A DNA stretch of 64,000 bases from CAVYXA01 sp963846775 (lineage in GTDB: Bacteria > Verrucomicrobiota > Verrucomicrobiia > Chthoniobacterales > UBA10450). Below, piece by piece: positions 41,951-50,281 of this stretch. The number at the start of each line of letters is the position of its first letter. Within the stretch, counting starts at the first letter, position 1. Under the pieces are notes generated by a model. That model did not search any database. It was given only the letters and a program-made list of their open reading frames with translations, and was not told the DNA's origin. Location of the stretch: contig CAWJXB010000006.1 in assembly GCA_963846775.1 (NCBI GenBank), positions 1,116,001 to 1,180,000 of the forward strand, read 5' to 3'. The position numbers were made by a program, and so were the translations under genes.

Positions 41951-42328
41951 TTATTTCCGGCGTTCGATCAACTCGATCTCGTAGCCTTCCGGGGCGTCGA
42001 TGAAAGCGATCCGGCCACTGCCACTTTGGTGCGGGCCGTCCGAGAGCGGGTAGCCTTTTTTCGCCGCCTCTTTCGCAAATTTTTCCAAGTCAACCACTTC
42101 AAAAGCGAGATGGGTCAGATCAGGGCCGACTACCACCGGCCCGCTTTCATCGAACTTGCACAGCTCGATCTCCTCCTCGCTTTCCGGCGCTTTCAGAAAA
42201 ACGAGCTGCGATCCGCGGCCCGAAGTATGCCGGGCGGTTTCTTTCAACCCCAGAACATCCTTGTAAAACGAGACCGTTTTCTCCAAATCCGTCACGCGAT
42301 AGCGCGTGTGCAAGAGCTTCTTGACCAT
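41951..42328 (-). CDS. Glyoxalase/VOC-family protein (lactoylglutathione-lyase-like)
   Basis: 125 residues from ATG 42328; the longer frame to 42763 is antisense to ubiX and rejected. Two beta-alpha-beta modules are seen: HTRYRVTDLEKTVSFYKDVL with His as metal ligand, ETARHTSGRGSQLVFLKAP with a Glu, then DLTHLAFEVVDLEKFAKEA and APEGYEIELIER, the final metal Glu. These are GloA-type features. Methylglyoxal detoxification is likely but not certain. It is divergent from ubiX. Confidence 0.88.
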   Translation of the reverse strand: MVKKLLHTRYRVTDLEKTVSFYKDVLGLKETARHTSGRGSQLVFLKAPESEEEIELCKFDESGPVVVGPDLTHLAFEVVDLEKFAKEAAKKGYPLSDGPHQSGSGRIAFIDAPEGYEIELIERRK

Positions 42329-42385
42329 AATTACCTTATTGCCCCTGTTCTCGATTGAATTCAAACTGACTCCGAACTTTTTCCG

Positions 42386-42937
42386 ATGAAACTGGTCATT
42401 GCTGCCACGGGCGCGAGCGGAACGATCTACCTGCAACGGTTGCTGGATCAGGTCGATGGCAGCGCGCATCAAGTGCATCTCATCATGAGTGCGCATGCCA
42501 AACAAGTTGCCGAACAGGAGATCAACAGTCTCCAAGTCCCGGCCGCGGTCGCGCAGCATTCCGAGTTTGATTTGAATGTACCGTTTGTCAGCGGCTCGGC
42601 CCGATTTGACGCGATGGTGATCGTGCCCTGCTCGATGGCCACAATCGGGCGAATCGCTTCCGGTTCGAGCGACAGCGCCCTGCTTCGCGCCGCCGATGTT
42701 TTCCTGAAGGAACGGCGAAAGTTGATCCTGGTTCCGCGCGAGACTCCGTGGAATCTGATTCACGCGCGCAATATTGTGACCCTGCTCGAAGCTGGCGCAA
42801 TCGTGCTGCCAGCAATTCCGTCATTCTACAGCCGACCAAACTCGATCACCGCGGTTGTGGACACAGTCGTCTGGCGCATCCTTGACCAGATCGGACTGCC
42901 GCACCCGAACACCTATCGCTGGAAGGACTCCGGATAA
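42386..42937 (+). CDS. ubiX: UbiX-like flavin prenyltransferase
   Basis: 183 residues. UbiX makes prenylated FMN, the cofactor of UbiD-type decarboxylases. Family features: VIAATGASGTIYLQRLLD, FDAMVIVPCSMATIGRIASG, AADVFLKERRKLILVPRETP, and PAIPSFYSRPNSITAVVD. No ubiD gene is in the window. It is followed with a two-base gap by a DUF374 acyltransferase. Confidence 0.95.
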   Translation: MKLVIAATGASGTIYLQRLLDQVDGSAHQVHLIMSAHAKQVAEQEINSLQVPAAVAQHSEFDLNVPFVSGSARFDAMVIVPCSMATIGRIASGSSDSALLRAADVFLKERRKLILVPRETPWNLIHARNIVTLLEAGAIVLPAIPSFYSRPNSITAVVDTVVWRILDQIGLPHPNTYRWKDSG

Positions 42938-42938
42938 A

Positions 42939-43583
42939 TTGAAGATCGACAGTTGGCCGGCGCGATTCCTCACCGGGTTCGCCTATTATCTTTTGAAAAT
43001 TTGGGGACGCACGCTGCGATTCGATGTTGACGACAGGGTTGCGCTCGCGACGAGTCCGGTGCGCGAGAATTACATCGGCGCGCTCTGGCACAATCGGCTC
43101 TTGTTTATTTGCTATGCCTTGAAACGATTCGTGCCTCACCGGCCGGGCGCCGGTCTGATTAGCAAGAGTCGTGACGGCGATCTTGTCGCCGCGCTAACGC
43201 AACGCTTCGGATTCGCCGTGGTGCGCGGATCGAGCTCCAAAATGGGCGCCGGCGCGCTGCGCGGATTGAGCAGCGTGCTCGAATCAGGTCTCGATGTGCT
43301 GATGACGCCCGACGGCCCTCGTGGGCCAGTCTATGAGCCGGATCCAGGCGCGATTTTTCTCGCGCAAAAAACGGGCGCGCCGATCTTGCCTATCAATCTG
43401 GAGTTTTCCAGTTGCTGGCGATTGAGCAGTTGGGACCGCTTCATCTTGCCGCGGCCGTTCTCAAAAGTTCGCCTGATCTTCGGGCCGCTCTTCCGAGTCA
43501 GATCCACCGCCACGCCCGAGGAATTCGAAACCGAGCGCCTCGGTTTGCGCGACGCGATGATGGCGTTGGTTGAAATGCGCTGA
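42939..43583 (+). CDS. DUF374 lysophospholipid-acyltransferase-like protein
   Basis: 214 residues from TTG 42939, directly after the ubiX stop. The DUF374 pattern is visible: GALWHNRLLF (in place of the H-x4-D box), GLISKSRDGDLVAALTQRFG, RGSSSKMGAGALRGL, DVLMTPDGPRGPVYEPDPGA and GAPILPINLEF. Members acylate lipid A precursors or related glycolipids, or are unassigned. A Kdo-lipid acyl step is possible but unproven here. One hydrophobic N-terminal segment suggests membrane association. Confidence 0.88.
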   Translation: MKIDSWPARFLTGFAYYLLKIWGRTLRFDVDDRVALATSPVRENYIGALWHNRLLFICYALKRFVPHRPGAGLISKSRDGDLVAALTQRFGFAVVRGSSSKMGAGALRGLSSVLESGLDVLMTPDGPRGPVYEPDPGAIFLAQKTGAPILPINLEFSSCWRLSSWDRFILPRPFSKVRLIFGPLFRVRSTATPEEFETERLGLRDAMMALVEMR

Positions 43584-43584
43584 G

Positions 43585-43661
43585 ACACGAATTTCCCGAA
43601 TTATCACGAGAGTTGGAGCACCCGAGCCAATCGCTTTGATTCAATTAGTGTAAATTCGTGT
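43585..43661. repeat. ACACGAATTT / AAATTCGTGT inverted words
   Basis: ACACGAATTT (43585-43594) and AAATTCGTGT (43652-43661) are reverse complements. Near-copies ATTAGTGT, ATTCGTGT, ATTAGTGT lie around the right arm, up to the folD start at 43681. Confidence 0.65.
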
Positions 43662-43680
43662 AATTAGTGTCTCCGTTATC

Positions 43681-44568
43681 ATGCCCAATCTGATCGATGG
43701 ACGCGCCGTTGCCGAAAAGGTTTATGTCGGCCTTCGCCGCGACATCGCCGAGCTAAAGGGCCGGGGCGTCACCCCGGGGCTCGCGGTTATTCTCGTCGGC
43801 GATAATCCAGCCTCGCGCACGTACGTTCGTTCAAAGGACAAAATGTGTCGCGAGCTCGGATTGCACTCCGTCAAACTCGAGTTGCCGGCAACGACCACGC
43901 AGGCCGAGCTGCTCGCGCGTGTGGCAGAATTCAATCGGGATCCGGCGGTTCATGGGATTCTGGTCCAATCGCCCCCGCCAAAGCAGATCGACGAAGCGGT
44001 CATCGTGCGCGCGCTCGATCCGCAGAAAGACGTGGACGGATTTCATCCCGAAAATGTCGCCAAGCTCGCGCTCGGCGATCCGACCGGCCTCGTCCCATGC
44101 ACGCCGCTCGGTTGTCATCGTTTACTTGTCGAAAGCCAGATCAATATCTCGGGAGCGCACGTCGTGATTCTGGGACGGAGCATGATCGTCGGAAAACCGC
44201 TCGCCCTGCTGCTGATGCAAAAAGGAATCGACGCAACCGTCACGATCGCGCATTCGCGCACGCGAAATCTTGGAGAGATCACACGCTCCGCTGACATTAT
44301 TGTGGCCGCAATTGGGCGCGCTGAATTTCTCAAGGCCGATCACGTCCGTGACGGCGTTGCCGTGATCGACGTCGGGATCAATCGCGTGGACGATCCGACA
44401 AACGAGCGCGGCTATCGACTCGTTGGCGACGTCGCGTTTGCGGAAGTGGCGCCGAAAGCGGGCGCGATCACGCCGGTTCCCGGCGGCGTCGGGCCGATGA
44501 CCATCGCGATGTTGATGTCCAACACGGTCAAAGCCGCGAGGCAAATTGAAATGACGAAACACGAATGA
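43681..44568 (+). CDS. folD: Bifunctional methylene-THF dehydrogenase / cyclohydrolase
   Basis: 295 residues. FolD interconverts methylene-, methenyl- and formyl-tetrahydrofolate. Family parts: the catalytic Lys in YVRSKDKMC, VHGILVQSPPPKQI, QKDVDGFHPENV, PCTPLGCHRLL, VILGRSMIVGKPLALLLM, and TPVPGGVGPMTIAMLMSNTV. The last residues, EMTKHE, are encoded by an AATGACGAAACACGAATGACGAAG word repeat and differ from usual FolD ends. Intergenic DNA downstream has matching inverted words. Confidence 0.96.
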   Translation: MPNLIDGRAVAEKVYVGLRRDIAELKGRGVTPGLAVILVGDNPASRTYVRSKDKMCRELGLHSVKLELPATTTQAELLARVAEFNRDPAVHGILVQSPPPKQIDEAVIVRALDPQKDVDGFHPENVAKLALGDPTGLVPCTPLGCHRLLVESQINISGAHVVILGRSMIVGKPLALLLMQKGIDATVTIAHSRTRNLGEITRSADIIVAAIGRAEFLKADHVRDGVAVIDVGINRVDDPTNERGYRLVGDVAFAEVAPKAGAITPVPGGVGPMTIAMLMSNTVKAARQIEMTKHE

Positions 44569-44657
44569 CGAAGCAATCAGGAAGCCTGAATCACGATATT
44601 TGAGGTTCTGGTTTCGTCATTCCTTCGGATTTCGTCATTGGTCATTCGTCATTAAAA
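44550..44657. repeat. ATGACGAA word element with inverted arms at the folD 3' end
   Basis: The left arm (44550-44578) has AATGACGAAACACGAATGACGAAG; the right arm (about 44613-44657) has TTTCGTCATTCC, TTTCGTCATTGG, TCATTCGTCATT, their reverse complement. It overlaps the folD stop and the stop of the convergent flavoprotein gene. Confidence 0.7.
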
Positions 44658-45721
44658 GAATGCACAATTTTCGCCGTCAGGAATTTTAAGAGCACGGGAT
44701 TCAGTCGCGCCGCGTGCACAAAGAGCGAACCGACACGAGGCGCCAGAACGGCTGCGCGCGCCAGTCTGTTAATCCAGAGTCTGCCCCGATACATCTCGGC
44801 GAAGGCGCGAGCAAATTCGCGCCGCGTCGAGGGTCGATCTTCGCCCCGAATGAGCTGCACGATCGCGTTGGCCGCGAGCTCGCCCGATCGCATCGCATAA
44901 TAAATCCCCTCTCCTGTGAACGGTTCAACTACGCGCGCGGCATCGCCGATGAAAAACAGGTCCTCATGCACCGGCGAAACCGCGGCGCGCGTCAGCGGCG
45001 TAATGGTTCGCCAACTGTGATCCGCTGAAAGCACGAACTGTTTCGCCGCCCACGCTTTTAGCGCGCCGATGCCGCGTGGTTTGGCTACCAGGCAAACATT
45101 CAATTCGGTGTCGTTCACGGGCGACTGGCCGGAATAACCCCCGGGCAGAAATTGCAGCACAATTCGTTGGCCAAAATCGCGCGCCAACGGCACGTGTGAT
45201 TGCAACGCAATTCGCTCCCGCTCCGGTCGTGGCAACAGATTGCATAAACGGGCAACGGTCGAATTACGGCCATCCGCGCCGACCAGGATCCGCGCACAAA
45301 AGCTTTCGTTCTGATCGGTTCGAATGGTCCAAATTGCGTTGCGACTCAGAGTTGTCGCTGTTGTCTTCTCCCGAATCTCCGTCCCGAGTTCACCCGCGCG
45401 CGCGAGCAACAATTCATCCAACAAGCTGCGTTTGATCGCGACCTCTCCTCCCCGGAGATCGACAACGACTTTTTGCCCACCGATCGCAATGAACTCAACC
45501 CGATCGAGTCTCGCCTGAGCAAGAGCGCGGACTCTTTGCACCAGGCCGAGCCGATCCAGAACCGAGGAGCACGCCGGGTTCAAACAATCGCCGCAAACCT
45601 TTTCCCGCGGAAAATTCTCGCGCTCAATCAGCAGCGTCCGCAAGCCGGCTTGCGCGCAGAAGGCCGCGCAGGTCGATCCGGCGGGGCCGGCCCCTACGAT
45701 GACCACATCGAATTGTTCCAT
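44642..45721 (-). CDS. Geranylgeranyl-reductase-like FAD flavoprotein
   Basis: 359 residues. The N-terminal FAD Rossmann motif VVIVGAGPAGSTCAA is followed by the family segment LIERENFPREKVCGDCLNP, a second FAD motif ARILVGADGRNSTVARL, and FFIGDAARVVEPFTGEGIYY near residue 265. This fits the geranylgeranyl reductase / FixC-like group, which saturates prenyl chains of lipids, quinones or carotenoid-type molecules. The exact substrate is unknown; menaquinone or polyprenyl tails are possible given ubiE and ubiX elsewhere in the window. Confidence 0.88.
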   Translation of the reverse strand: MEQFDVVIVGAGPAGSTCAAFCAQAGLRTLLIERENFPREKVCGDCLNPACSSVLDRLGLVQRVRALAQARLDRVEFIAIGGQKVVVDLRGGEVAIKRSLLDELLLARAGELGTEIREKTTATTLSRNAIWTIRTDQNESFCARILVGADGRNSTVARLCNLLPRPERERIALQSHVPLARDFGQRIVLQFLPGGYSGQSPVNDTELNVCLVAKPRGIGALKAWAAKQFVLSADHSWRTITPLTRAAVSPVHEDLFFIGDAARVVEPFTGEGIYYAMRSGELAANAIVQLIRGEDRPSTRREFARAFAEMYRGRLWINRLARAAVLAPRVGSLFVHAARLNPVLLKFLTAKIVHSFNDE

Positions 45722-45726
45722 GGGAA

Positions 45727-45772
45727 ATTCAACGCCAACGCCCAGCGTTCAACGCCCAATGAATTGCTGGCG
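45727..45772. repeat. CAACGCC word repeat
   Basis: Words TTCAACGCCAACGCCCAG and GTTCAACGCCCAATG lie between the flavoprotein start and the S2P start. It is a partial member of the GAACGTT family. Confidence 0.55.
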
Positions 45773-45802
45773 CCCGATTCAATTGCGTATCAAGTTCATC
45801 AC

Positions 45803-46879
45803 ATGGGCTGGTCTATTCCAATCTTTCGCATCGCCGGCATCCAATTGCGAATTCACGTTACTTTCCTGCTCCTGATCGCCTGGCTCGCGTTCACGTATTA
45901 CGGCTCAGGCCGGTCGCCTGAAGCGGCATTTTGGGCGGTCTTGATCTTGCTGCTCTTCGTTTGCGTTGTCCTGCACGAGTTCGGACACGCGCTGATGGCG
46001 AAAGCCTTCGGCATTAACACGCCGGACATCACCCTGCTGCCCATCGGCGGGGTGGCGCGACTGGAGCGGATGCCGGAAGAACCAGCCCAGGAATTGGCCA
46101 TCGCCGCGTCCGGTCCGATGGTGAATGTGATCATCGCGCTTGGGGCATTCGCGGGCGGGGCCAGGTTTCATTATCCGCCGGCACTCCAGCACGGCTTCAT
46201 CAGCGGCATACTCACCATCAACGTCGTGCTGTTTCTGTTCAATCTGCTGCCGGCCTTTCCGATGGATGGCGGTCGCGTGCTACGCGCGCTCCTGGCGATT
46301 CGAATACCGTACGCGCGCGCGACGCAAGTCGCAGCTAATGTCGGCCAGGGGTTTGCGTTCGTTTTCGGATTCTATGGTTTATTATCCACGAATCCGTTTC
46401 TGGTTTTCATAGCGTTTTTCGTTTACATCGGCGCCTCGCAGGAAGCGGCGCTGGCGCAAATGCGCGATGTCTCGCGACGATTTCCAGTCTCAAGCGCGAT
46501 GGTGCGCGAGTTCCGCACGTTAGGCGAGAACGCCACTCTCGAAGAAGCGGTCGACGCTTTGCTGGCGACTTCGCAGCACGATTTTCCAGTGGTCGCCGAA
46601 GACGGTAACGTTGCTGGTTTGCTCACCCGTCACGATCTGATCGCCGCTCTCCGCAAAAACGATCCCGCGCTCCGCGTTGGCCACGTCATGCGGCGCGATA
46701 TTCCTACGGTAACCATCGGGACGCGTTTTGAAGAAGCGTTCCGGATCATGCAGGAATGCAATTGCCCGGCCGTGCCGGTGCTGGACCGCATGAAGCGCCT
46801 TGTCGGCCTGCTCACCTCCGAGAATGTCTCCGAGTTGATGATGGTCCAATCCGCCATGCCGCGGCGACGTCCGGTCTGA
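45803..46879 (+). CDS. Site-2-protease-type (M50) membrane metalloprotease with CBS pair
   Basis: 358 residues from ATG 45803 (MGWSIPIFRIAGIQL); the earlier start at 45473 is antisense to the flavoprotein. The membrane part has the zinc motif HEFGH (58-62) in VVLHEFGHALMAKAFGI and the third ligand in NLLPAFPMDGGRVLRA. The C-terminal half has two CBS modules (TLEEAVDALLATSQHDFPVV and TRFEEAFRIMQECNCPAVPV). This is the CBS-containing S2P subgroup, which cleaves membrane-bound substrates and may respond to adenine nucleotides through CBS. No substrate is evident nearby. Confidence 0.93.
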   Translation: MGWSIPIFRIAGIQLRIHVTFLLLIAWLAFTYYGSGRSPEAAFWAVLILLLFVCVVLHEFGHALMAKAFGINTPDITLLPIGGVARLERMPEEPAQELAIAASGPMVNVIIALGAFAGGARFHYPPALQHGFISGILTINVVLFLFNLLPAFPMDGGRVLRALLAIRIPYARATQVAANVGQGFAFVFGFYGLLSTNPFLVFIAFFVYIGASQEAALAQMRDVSRRFPVSSAMVREFRTLGENATLEEAVDALLATSQHDFPVVAEDGNVAGLLTRHDLIAALRKNDPALRVGHVMRRDIPTVTIGTRFEEAFRIMQECNCPAVPVLDRMKRLVGLLTSENVSELMMVQSAMPRRRPV

Positions 46880-47181
46880 GATGGTTGTTGGTTCATGCAC
46901 CAGCGAGCGCGCTGCCGGGCGCTCTGGCTATCCGAGAAGCGCCCCATGGTTCGACATCGAAAACCGAATGACGAGCTGCTGGAAACGGCGCGGCGGATCG
47001 CCGCCCGCACCGTCAATGCGGTAGTGACGGCTACCCTTAACTGTTAACTTTTCTCCCACGGGGGGAACCAAAAGGGATCGGTCTTGCGAATTGTCAGGGA
47101 ATACATCCTGGCACGAGCAATCGCTGAATGACGCGCCGGGAATTTGAATAAATAACAAACGAAAACCGACGAAAGAATAAG
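46880..47181. other. Intergenic stretch with a DUF1016-like fragment
   Basis: No complete gene was found. One short frame at 46946-47047 may be a remnant (listed separately). The rest, including a GTTAACTTTTCTCCC part and an AT-rich leader, is probably upstream sequence of the following gene. Confidence 0.4.
46946..47047 (+). pseudogene. Possible N-terminal remnant of a DUF1016 (YhcG-like) nuclease
   Basis: The 33-codon frame contains DELLETARRIAARTVNAVV, matching the first helix of DUF1016 N-terminal domains, where a YW-x-I-G block normally follows. Here it stops with TLNC. The rest of the protein is absent. The match is short, so this is tentative. Confidence 0.3.
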
Positions 47182-47991
47182 ATGAAAAAGTTTATTACGA
47201 TATTGATTAGCTGTTCGCTTGCGCTGGCCACGAACGTGATCGCCCAGCAGGACCAAGAGCAGCAAAAGCCAAAGAAAGAGAAAGGGCCGCCGCCAAAATC
47301 ACACCAGGCGACCGAAGCGAAACCGGCGCCAAAGCCACAGTCCGTCCCCAGGGAGCACGCGCAGACAAATCTTTCCGGGCAGAAAAAAGGTGCGCTGAAA
47401 ACAGAGTCCGCTGAGATGACTCCCAGACCGCAAGTGGAGACGAAGGTTCACGGAAAAGAACCAGGGAACACAACTGTCACTGGCCAAGAGCATGGAGTGA
47501 AGGGCGAGAAAGGACGCCACGCACGCACTGAAGCCGCGACCGCGAATAAGCTGCCCAGTCCGGTTCCCGCCGGCGCGAGTGAGCAGTCCCGGGTTGGGTC
47601 CGCGTCGCAAGCTAACAAGCCGAATGTCCAGGCGAAAAAGCCGGATCCTCAGACGATCCAGAAAATCAAGGCGGAGCACGCTAGTTTTCGCGCGCAGCCA
47701 AGACCAGATAAAGTCCCGGCCGCAACGTTCAATCAGAACTATCGCATCAGCGGAAGCGAACACTGGCAAGGCCGACAATACGAGGTGTTCCGTTCCTACC
47801 ACCCTGAGCGCCACGATCGGGGGTGGTACCACTCACACTTTAGTCGGATCGAGCTGATTGGTGGCGGTTACTATTACTGGAACAGCGGCTATTGGTACCC
47901 GGCGTGGGGTTACGATCCTTCCGCGGAGTACTGCGCGTGTACGATGCTCCGATCTATGTCGGTTCCGCTGCGGAGCCGCCCGATCGAGTGA
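47182..47991 (+). CDS. Exported Lys/Pro-rich protein, frameshifted before its peptidoglycan-binding domain
   Basis: 269 residues with a signal peptide (KKFITILISCSLALATNVIA). The next 150 residues are Lys/Gln/Pro/Ala-rich and low in order. After that comes a conserved segment: SEHWQGRQYEVFRSYHPERH, GWYHSHFSRIELIGGGYYYW and YWYPAWGYDPSAEY. In related proteins of this lineage the text continues as Y-D-G-P-I-Y and a peptidoglycan-binding domain. Here the frame goes wrong at about 47935-47940 and reads CACTMLRSMSV to a stop. The correct continuation is present in another frame, so the gene appears broken by loss of one base, or by a sequencing error. Confidence 0.7.
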   Translation: MKKFITILISCSLALATNVIAQQDQEQQKPKKEKGPPPKSHQATEAKPAPKPQSVPREHAQTNLSGQKKGALKTESAEMTPRPQVETKVHGKEPGNTTVTGQEHGVKGEKGRHARTEAATANKLPSPVPAGASEQSRVGSASQANKPNVQAKKPDPQTIQKIKAEHASFRAQPRPDKVPAATFNQNYRISGSEHWQGRQYEVFRSYHPERHDRGWYHSHFSRIELIGGGYYYWNSGYWYPAWGYDPSAEYCACTMLRSMSVPLRSRPIE

Positions 47992-48161
47992 TTGCCGACG
48001 TGCAAGCCGCATTGCAGGAGATGGGCTACTATCAAGGTGACGTCGATGGATTGCTCGGCCCCTTAACGCGCCAGGCACTCACGGCCTACCAAGCCGATCA
48101 CGGACTTTACACCACCGCGGTGATTGATGAGCCCACACTGCAATCGCTTGACATGGGATAA
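47938..48161 (+). pseudogene. Out-of-frame C-terminal peptidoglycan-binding domain of the preceding gene
   Basis: From about 47938 this frame reads VYDAPIYVGSAAEPPDRVIA, then VQAALQEMGYYQGDVDGLLG and LTRQALTAYQADHGLYTTAV with a final DEPTLQSLDMG. This is a PG_binding_1-type repeat (Q-x-x-L-x-x-x-G-Y-Y-x-G-x-x-D-G-x-x-G-x-x-T). One missing base around 47938 restores a continuous protein of about 325 residues. A separate start at 47892 exists but would yield nonsense first. Confidence 0.7.
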
Positions 48162-48180
48162 ACAAAACAAGTTCACAAGG

Positions 48181-48214
48181 AAAAGCCGCCCGGGCGTAGC
48201 CTTGGCGGCTTTTT
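48181..48214 (+). terminator. Intrinsic terminator
   Basis: AAAAGCCGCC (48181-48190), a 13-base loop, and GGCGGCTTTTT (48204-48214) form a strong stem followed by a T-run, 20 bases after the stop of the peptidoglycan-binding frame. Its position supports a transcript covering 47182-48161. Confidence 0.88.
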
Positions 48215-48305
48215 CTGTTTAGGGATGTCCGCTGATTTCTGTCCTCTGATCAGCAATCACGTTCCACTGATTACTGCTTCGCGGCTGCGCCGCTCTTTTC
48301 GCCCC

Positions 48306-48803
48306 TCACTTGGCCGATAATTTTGCCCCGAGCAGGATCTCAATGCCTTCGCGAGCACCTTCAACCACCATTGCCTTTCCGCTCTCCGAGACCAGATATC
48401 GCGCCTGCTCAATCATCTGGTCTATCCTGTCATCGTCATGACTTGGATCGTGGTGAAAAAGCAAAACCCTTTTGACGTTCGCATCGAGTGCGAGCAGAAC
48501 CGCGCTGCTGAGCGAACTATGCCCCCAACCGACATGTCGCTCATATTCTTCGTCGGTATATTGGACATCTAGAATGGCGACATCGCAATCCCGCAGAAAC
48601 TCGATCATTTTTGCCCGTTCGGCCCCGGCGAAGTTCCGGGCTTCCTCACCATCAATCCCACCCTTCTCGGCGACTTGCAGTTTGAGAAGCTCGTACGGTT
48701 CATTATCCGGCATGTATGCGATCGACCCGGCGCTGGTAAAGAGACGATAGCCGGCGCAGATGCCGGGATGATTCACAAATTTTGCCTGCACCTTCACTTT
48801 CAA
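48306..48803 (-). pseudogene. 5'-truncated metallo-beta-lactamase-fold hydrolase
   Basis: 165 residues from a TTG. It matches the second half of RNase-Z/phosphodiesterase-like MBL proteins: VNHPGICAGYRLFTSAGSIA, AYMPDNEPYE with a metal-ligand Asp, DVAILDVQYTDEEYERHVGW, GWGHSS and VLLFHHDP with a metal-ligand His. The N-terminal half with the H-x-H-x-D-H motif is missing; the DNA where it should be is a cluster of word repeats and then the divergent aminotransferase. The remnant is unlikely to be active. It may still be translated. Confidence 0.65.
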
Positions 48804-48895
48804 CCATCAACTTTCTTTCTGCAATCCGCGCTCCGAAACCCGCATTCCGCAATCGCGCTCGCCTTTCTTCCTTCTTCCTTCATACTTCGCTTCGA
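48795..48895. repeat. Mixed word-repeat cluster at a gene breakpoint
   Basis: Several word types follow one another: TTTCAACCATCAACTTTC, then CAATCCGCGCTCCG, AACCCGCATTCCGCAATC, then TTTCTTCCTTCTTCCTTC. They run from the truncated end of the MBL gene to the aminotransferase start. Confidence 0.65.
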
Positions 48896-48897
48896 CG

Positions 48898-50199
48898 GTG
48901 CACACACGACGTGATTTTCTCTCCCTCGCCGGCAAAAGCCTCGGTCTGGCCGCGCTTTCTTCGGCAGCGGTCGCGTCGTCCTTAAGAAAGGTCGAAGCAG
49001 CAGCCAAGAACGTCGCGCATCTCACGCCGGAAGAAGCGGCCATCGACGAAGACTACTGGGCCACCATTCAAAACTCCTTCAGCGTTACGCGCGGCATCAT
49101 CAACCTGAACAACGGCGGCGTTTCGCCCAGCCCGCGCATCGTGACCGAGGCATTGGTGCATTACATCTGGGAACAGGAAGACGCCACCGCCTACACCATG
49201 TGGCAAATCCTCGAGCCGCAGTCGGAAACCATTCGGACCGGCCTGGCCGAATTGTTCGGGTGCGATCGCGAAGAAATCGCGATTACAAGAAATGCTTCGG
49301 AGTCGCTCGAGATTCTGCTCACGGGCATGAATTTGCAGCCCGGTGACGAAATTCTCACGACTACCCAGGATTACCCGCGCATGCTCACCACCCTGCGTCA
49401 GCGGGAAAAACGAGAAGGCCTCAAACTGAAGCTCATCCAGGTTCCGATTCCGCCGAAGAATCTCAACCAGATCACCGCCGCATTTGAAAAAGGAATCACC
49501 GACCGCACCCGGCTCATCCTCATCTCGCACCAGATCAACATCACCGGCCAGATCACTCCGGTGAAAGCAGTCTGCGATCTGGCACGCAGCCGCGGCATTG
49601 AAACCATCGTCGACGGCGCCCATTCATTCGCTCAGTTTTACTTCAAACAAAACGATCTCGGTTGCGATTATTTCGGCACCAGCCTCCACAAATGGCTGTA
49701 CGCGCCCAAAGGCACCGGCCTGCTTTACGTCAAGCGCGATAAGATCGAAAAACTCTGGCCGCTCATGGCCGCCGAAGCCAAGCAGGCATCCGACATCCGC
49801 AAATTCGAAGAGATCGGCACCCACTCGGCCGCGCCGAAGCTCGCCATCGGTGAGGCGCTCCTCTTTCACAATGGCATCGGCGGCCGACGCAAGGAAGCGC
49901 GGCTGCGCTATTTGTCCCGATACTGGATGAACCGGCTCAAGGACGTGCCCAAAATTCGGTTCAACACTTCGTTCGATCCAAACCAGTCCTGCGCGATCGC
50001 CAACGTTCACATCGATGGCACCAACCCTGACGCCGTGGTGAAATATCTATTCGACAAACACCGCATCTTCACCGTGCCGATCATCCATGAAGAATTCCAA
50101 GGAATTCGCATTACGCCCAACGTTTACACCACGCTCGGCGAACTGGACCGTTTCTGCGCACAGATGGAGCTGATCGCTCGCCGCGGCTTACCGTCGTAA
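48898..50199 (+). CDS. Tat-exported class V aminotransferase-like PLP enzyme
   Basis: 433 residues from GTG 48898. The N-terminus THTRRDFLSLAG-like (TRRDFLSLAGKSLGLAAL) is a twin-arginine signal, unusual for a PLP enzyme. The body is class V (isopenicillin-N-epimerase/cysteine-desulfurase-like): INLNNGGVSPSPRIVTEAL, RNASESLEILLTGM, TTTQDYPRML, DGAHSFAQFYF with the PLP Asp, and the PLP lysine in GTSLHKWLYAPKGTGLLYV. The substrate is unknown. A folded holoenzyme would be exported by Tat. Its start abuts a word-repeat cluster. Confidence 0.88.
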   Translation: MHTRRDFLSLAGKSLGLAALSSAAVASSLRKVEAAAKNVAHLTPEEAAIDEDYWATIQNSFSVTRGIINLNNGGVSPSPRIVTEALVHYIWEQEDATAYTMWQILEPQSETIRTGLAELFGCDREEIAITRNASESLEILLTGMNLQPGDEILTTTQDYPRMLTTLRQREKREGLKLKLIQVPIPPKNLNQITAAFEKGITDRTRLILISHQINITGQITPVKAVCDLARSRGIETIVDGAHSFAQFYFKQNDLGCDYFGTSLHKWLYAPKGTGLLYVKRDKIEKLWPLMAAEAKQASDIRKFEEIGTHSAAPKLAIGEALLFHNGIGGRRKEARLRYLSRYWMNRLKDVPKIRFNTSFDPNQSCAIANVHIDGTNPDAVVKYLFDKHRIFTVPIIHEEFQGIRITPNVYTTLGELDRFCAQMELIARRGLPS

Positions 50200-50281
50200 C
50201 CAGCCTGACCTCCGACCTGCGCCACCGCTCGCGTCCGCCCTCCGTCCTCTACTGCTGATTTCTGACCTCTGGCTTTGACTC
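50200..50281. repeat. CTGACCTCTG-type word repeat
   Basis: Words CCTGACCTCCGACCTG, CGCCCTCCGTCCTC and CTGCTGATTTCTGACCTCTG fill the gap up to the next GTG start. Confidence 0.6.

Noticed and set aside
42329..42763. N-terminal extension of the glyoxalase-like protein
   Set aside because: It is antisense to ubiX; the VOC domain starts cleanly at ATG 42328.
45473..45802. N-terminal extension of the site-2 protease
   Set aside because: It is antisense to the flavoprotein and includes a word repeat; ATG 45803 gives the family start.
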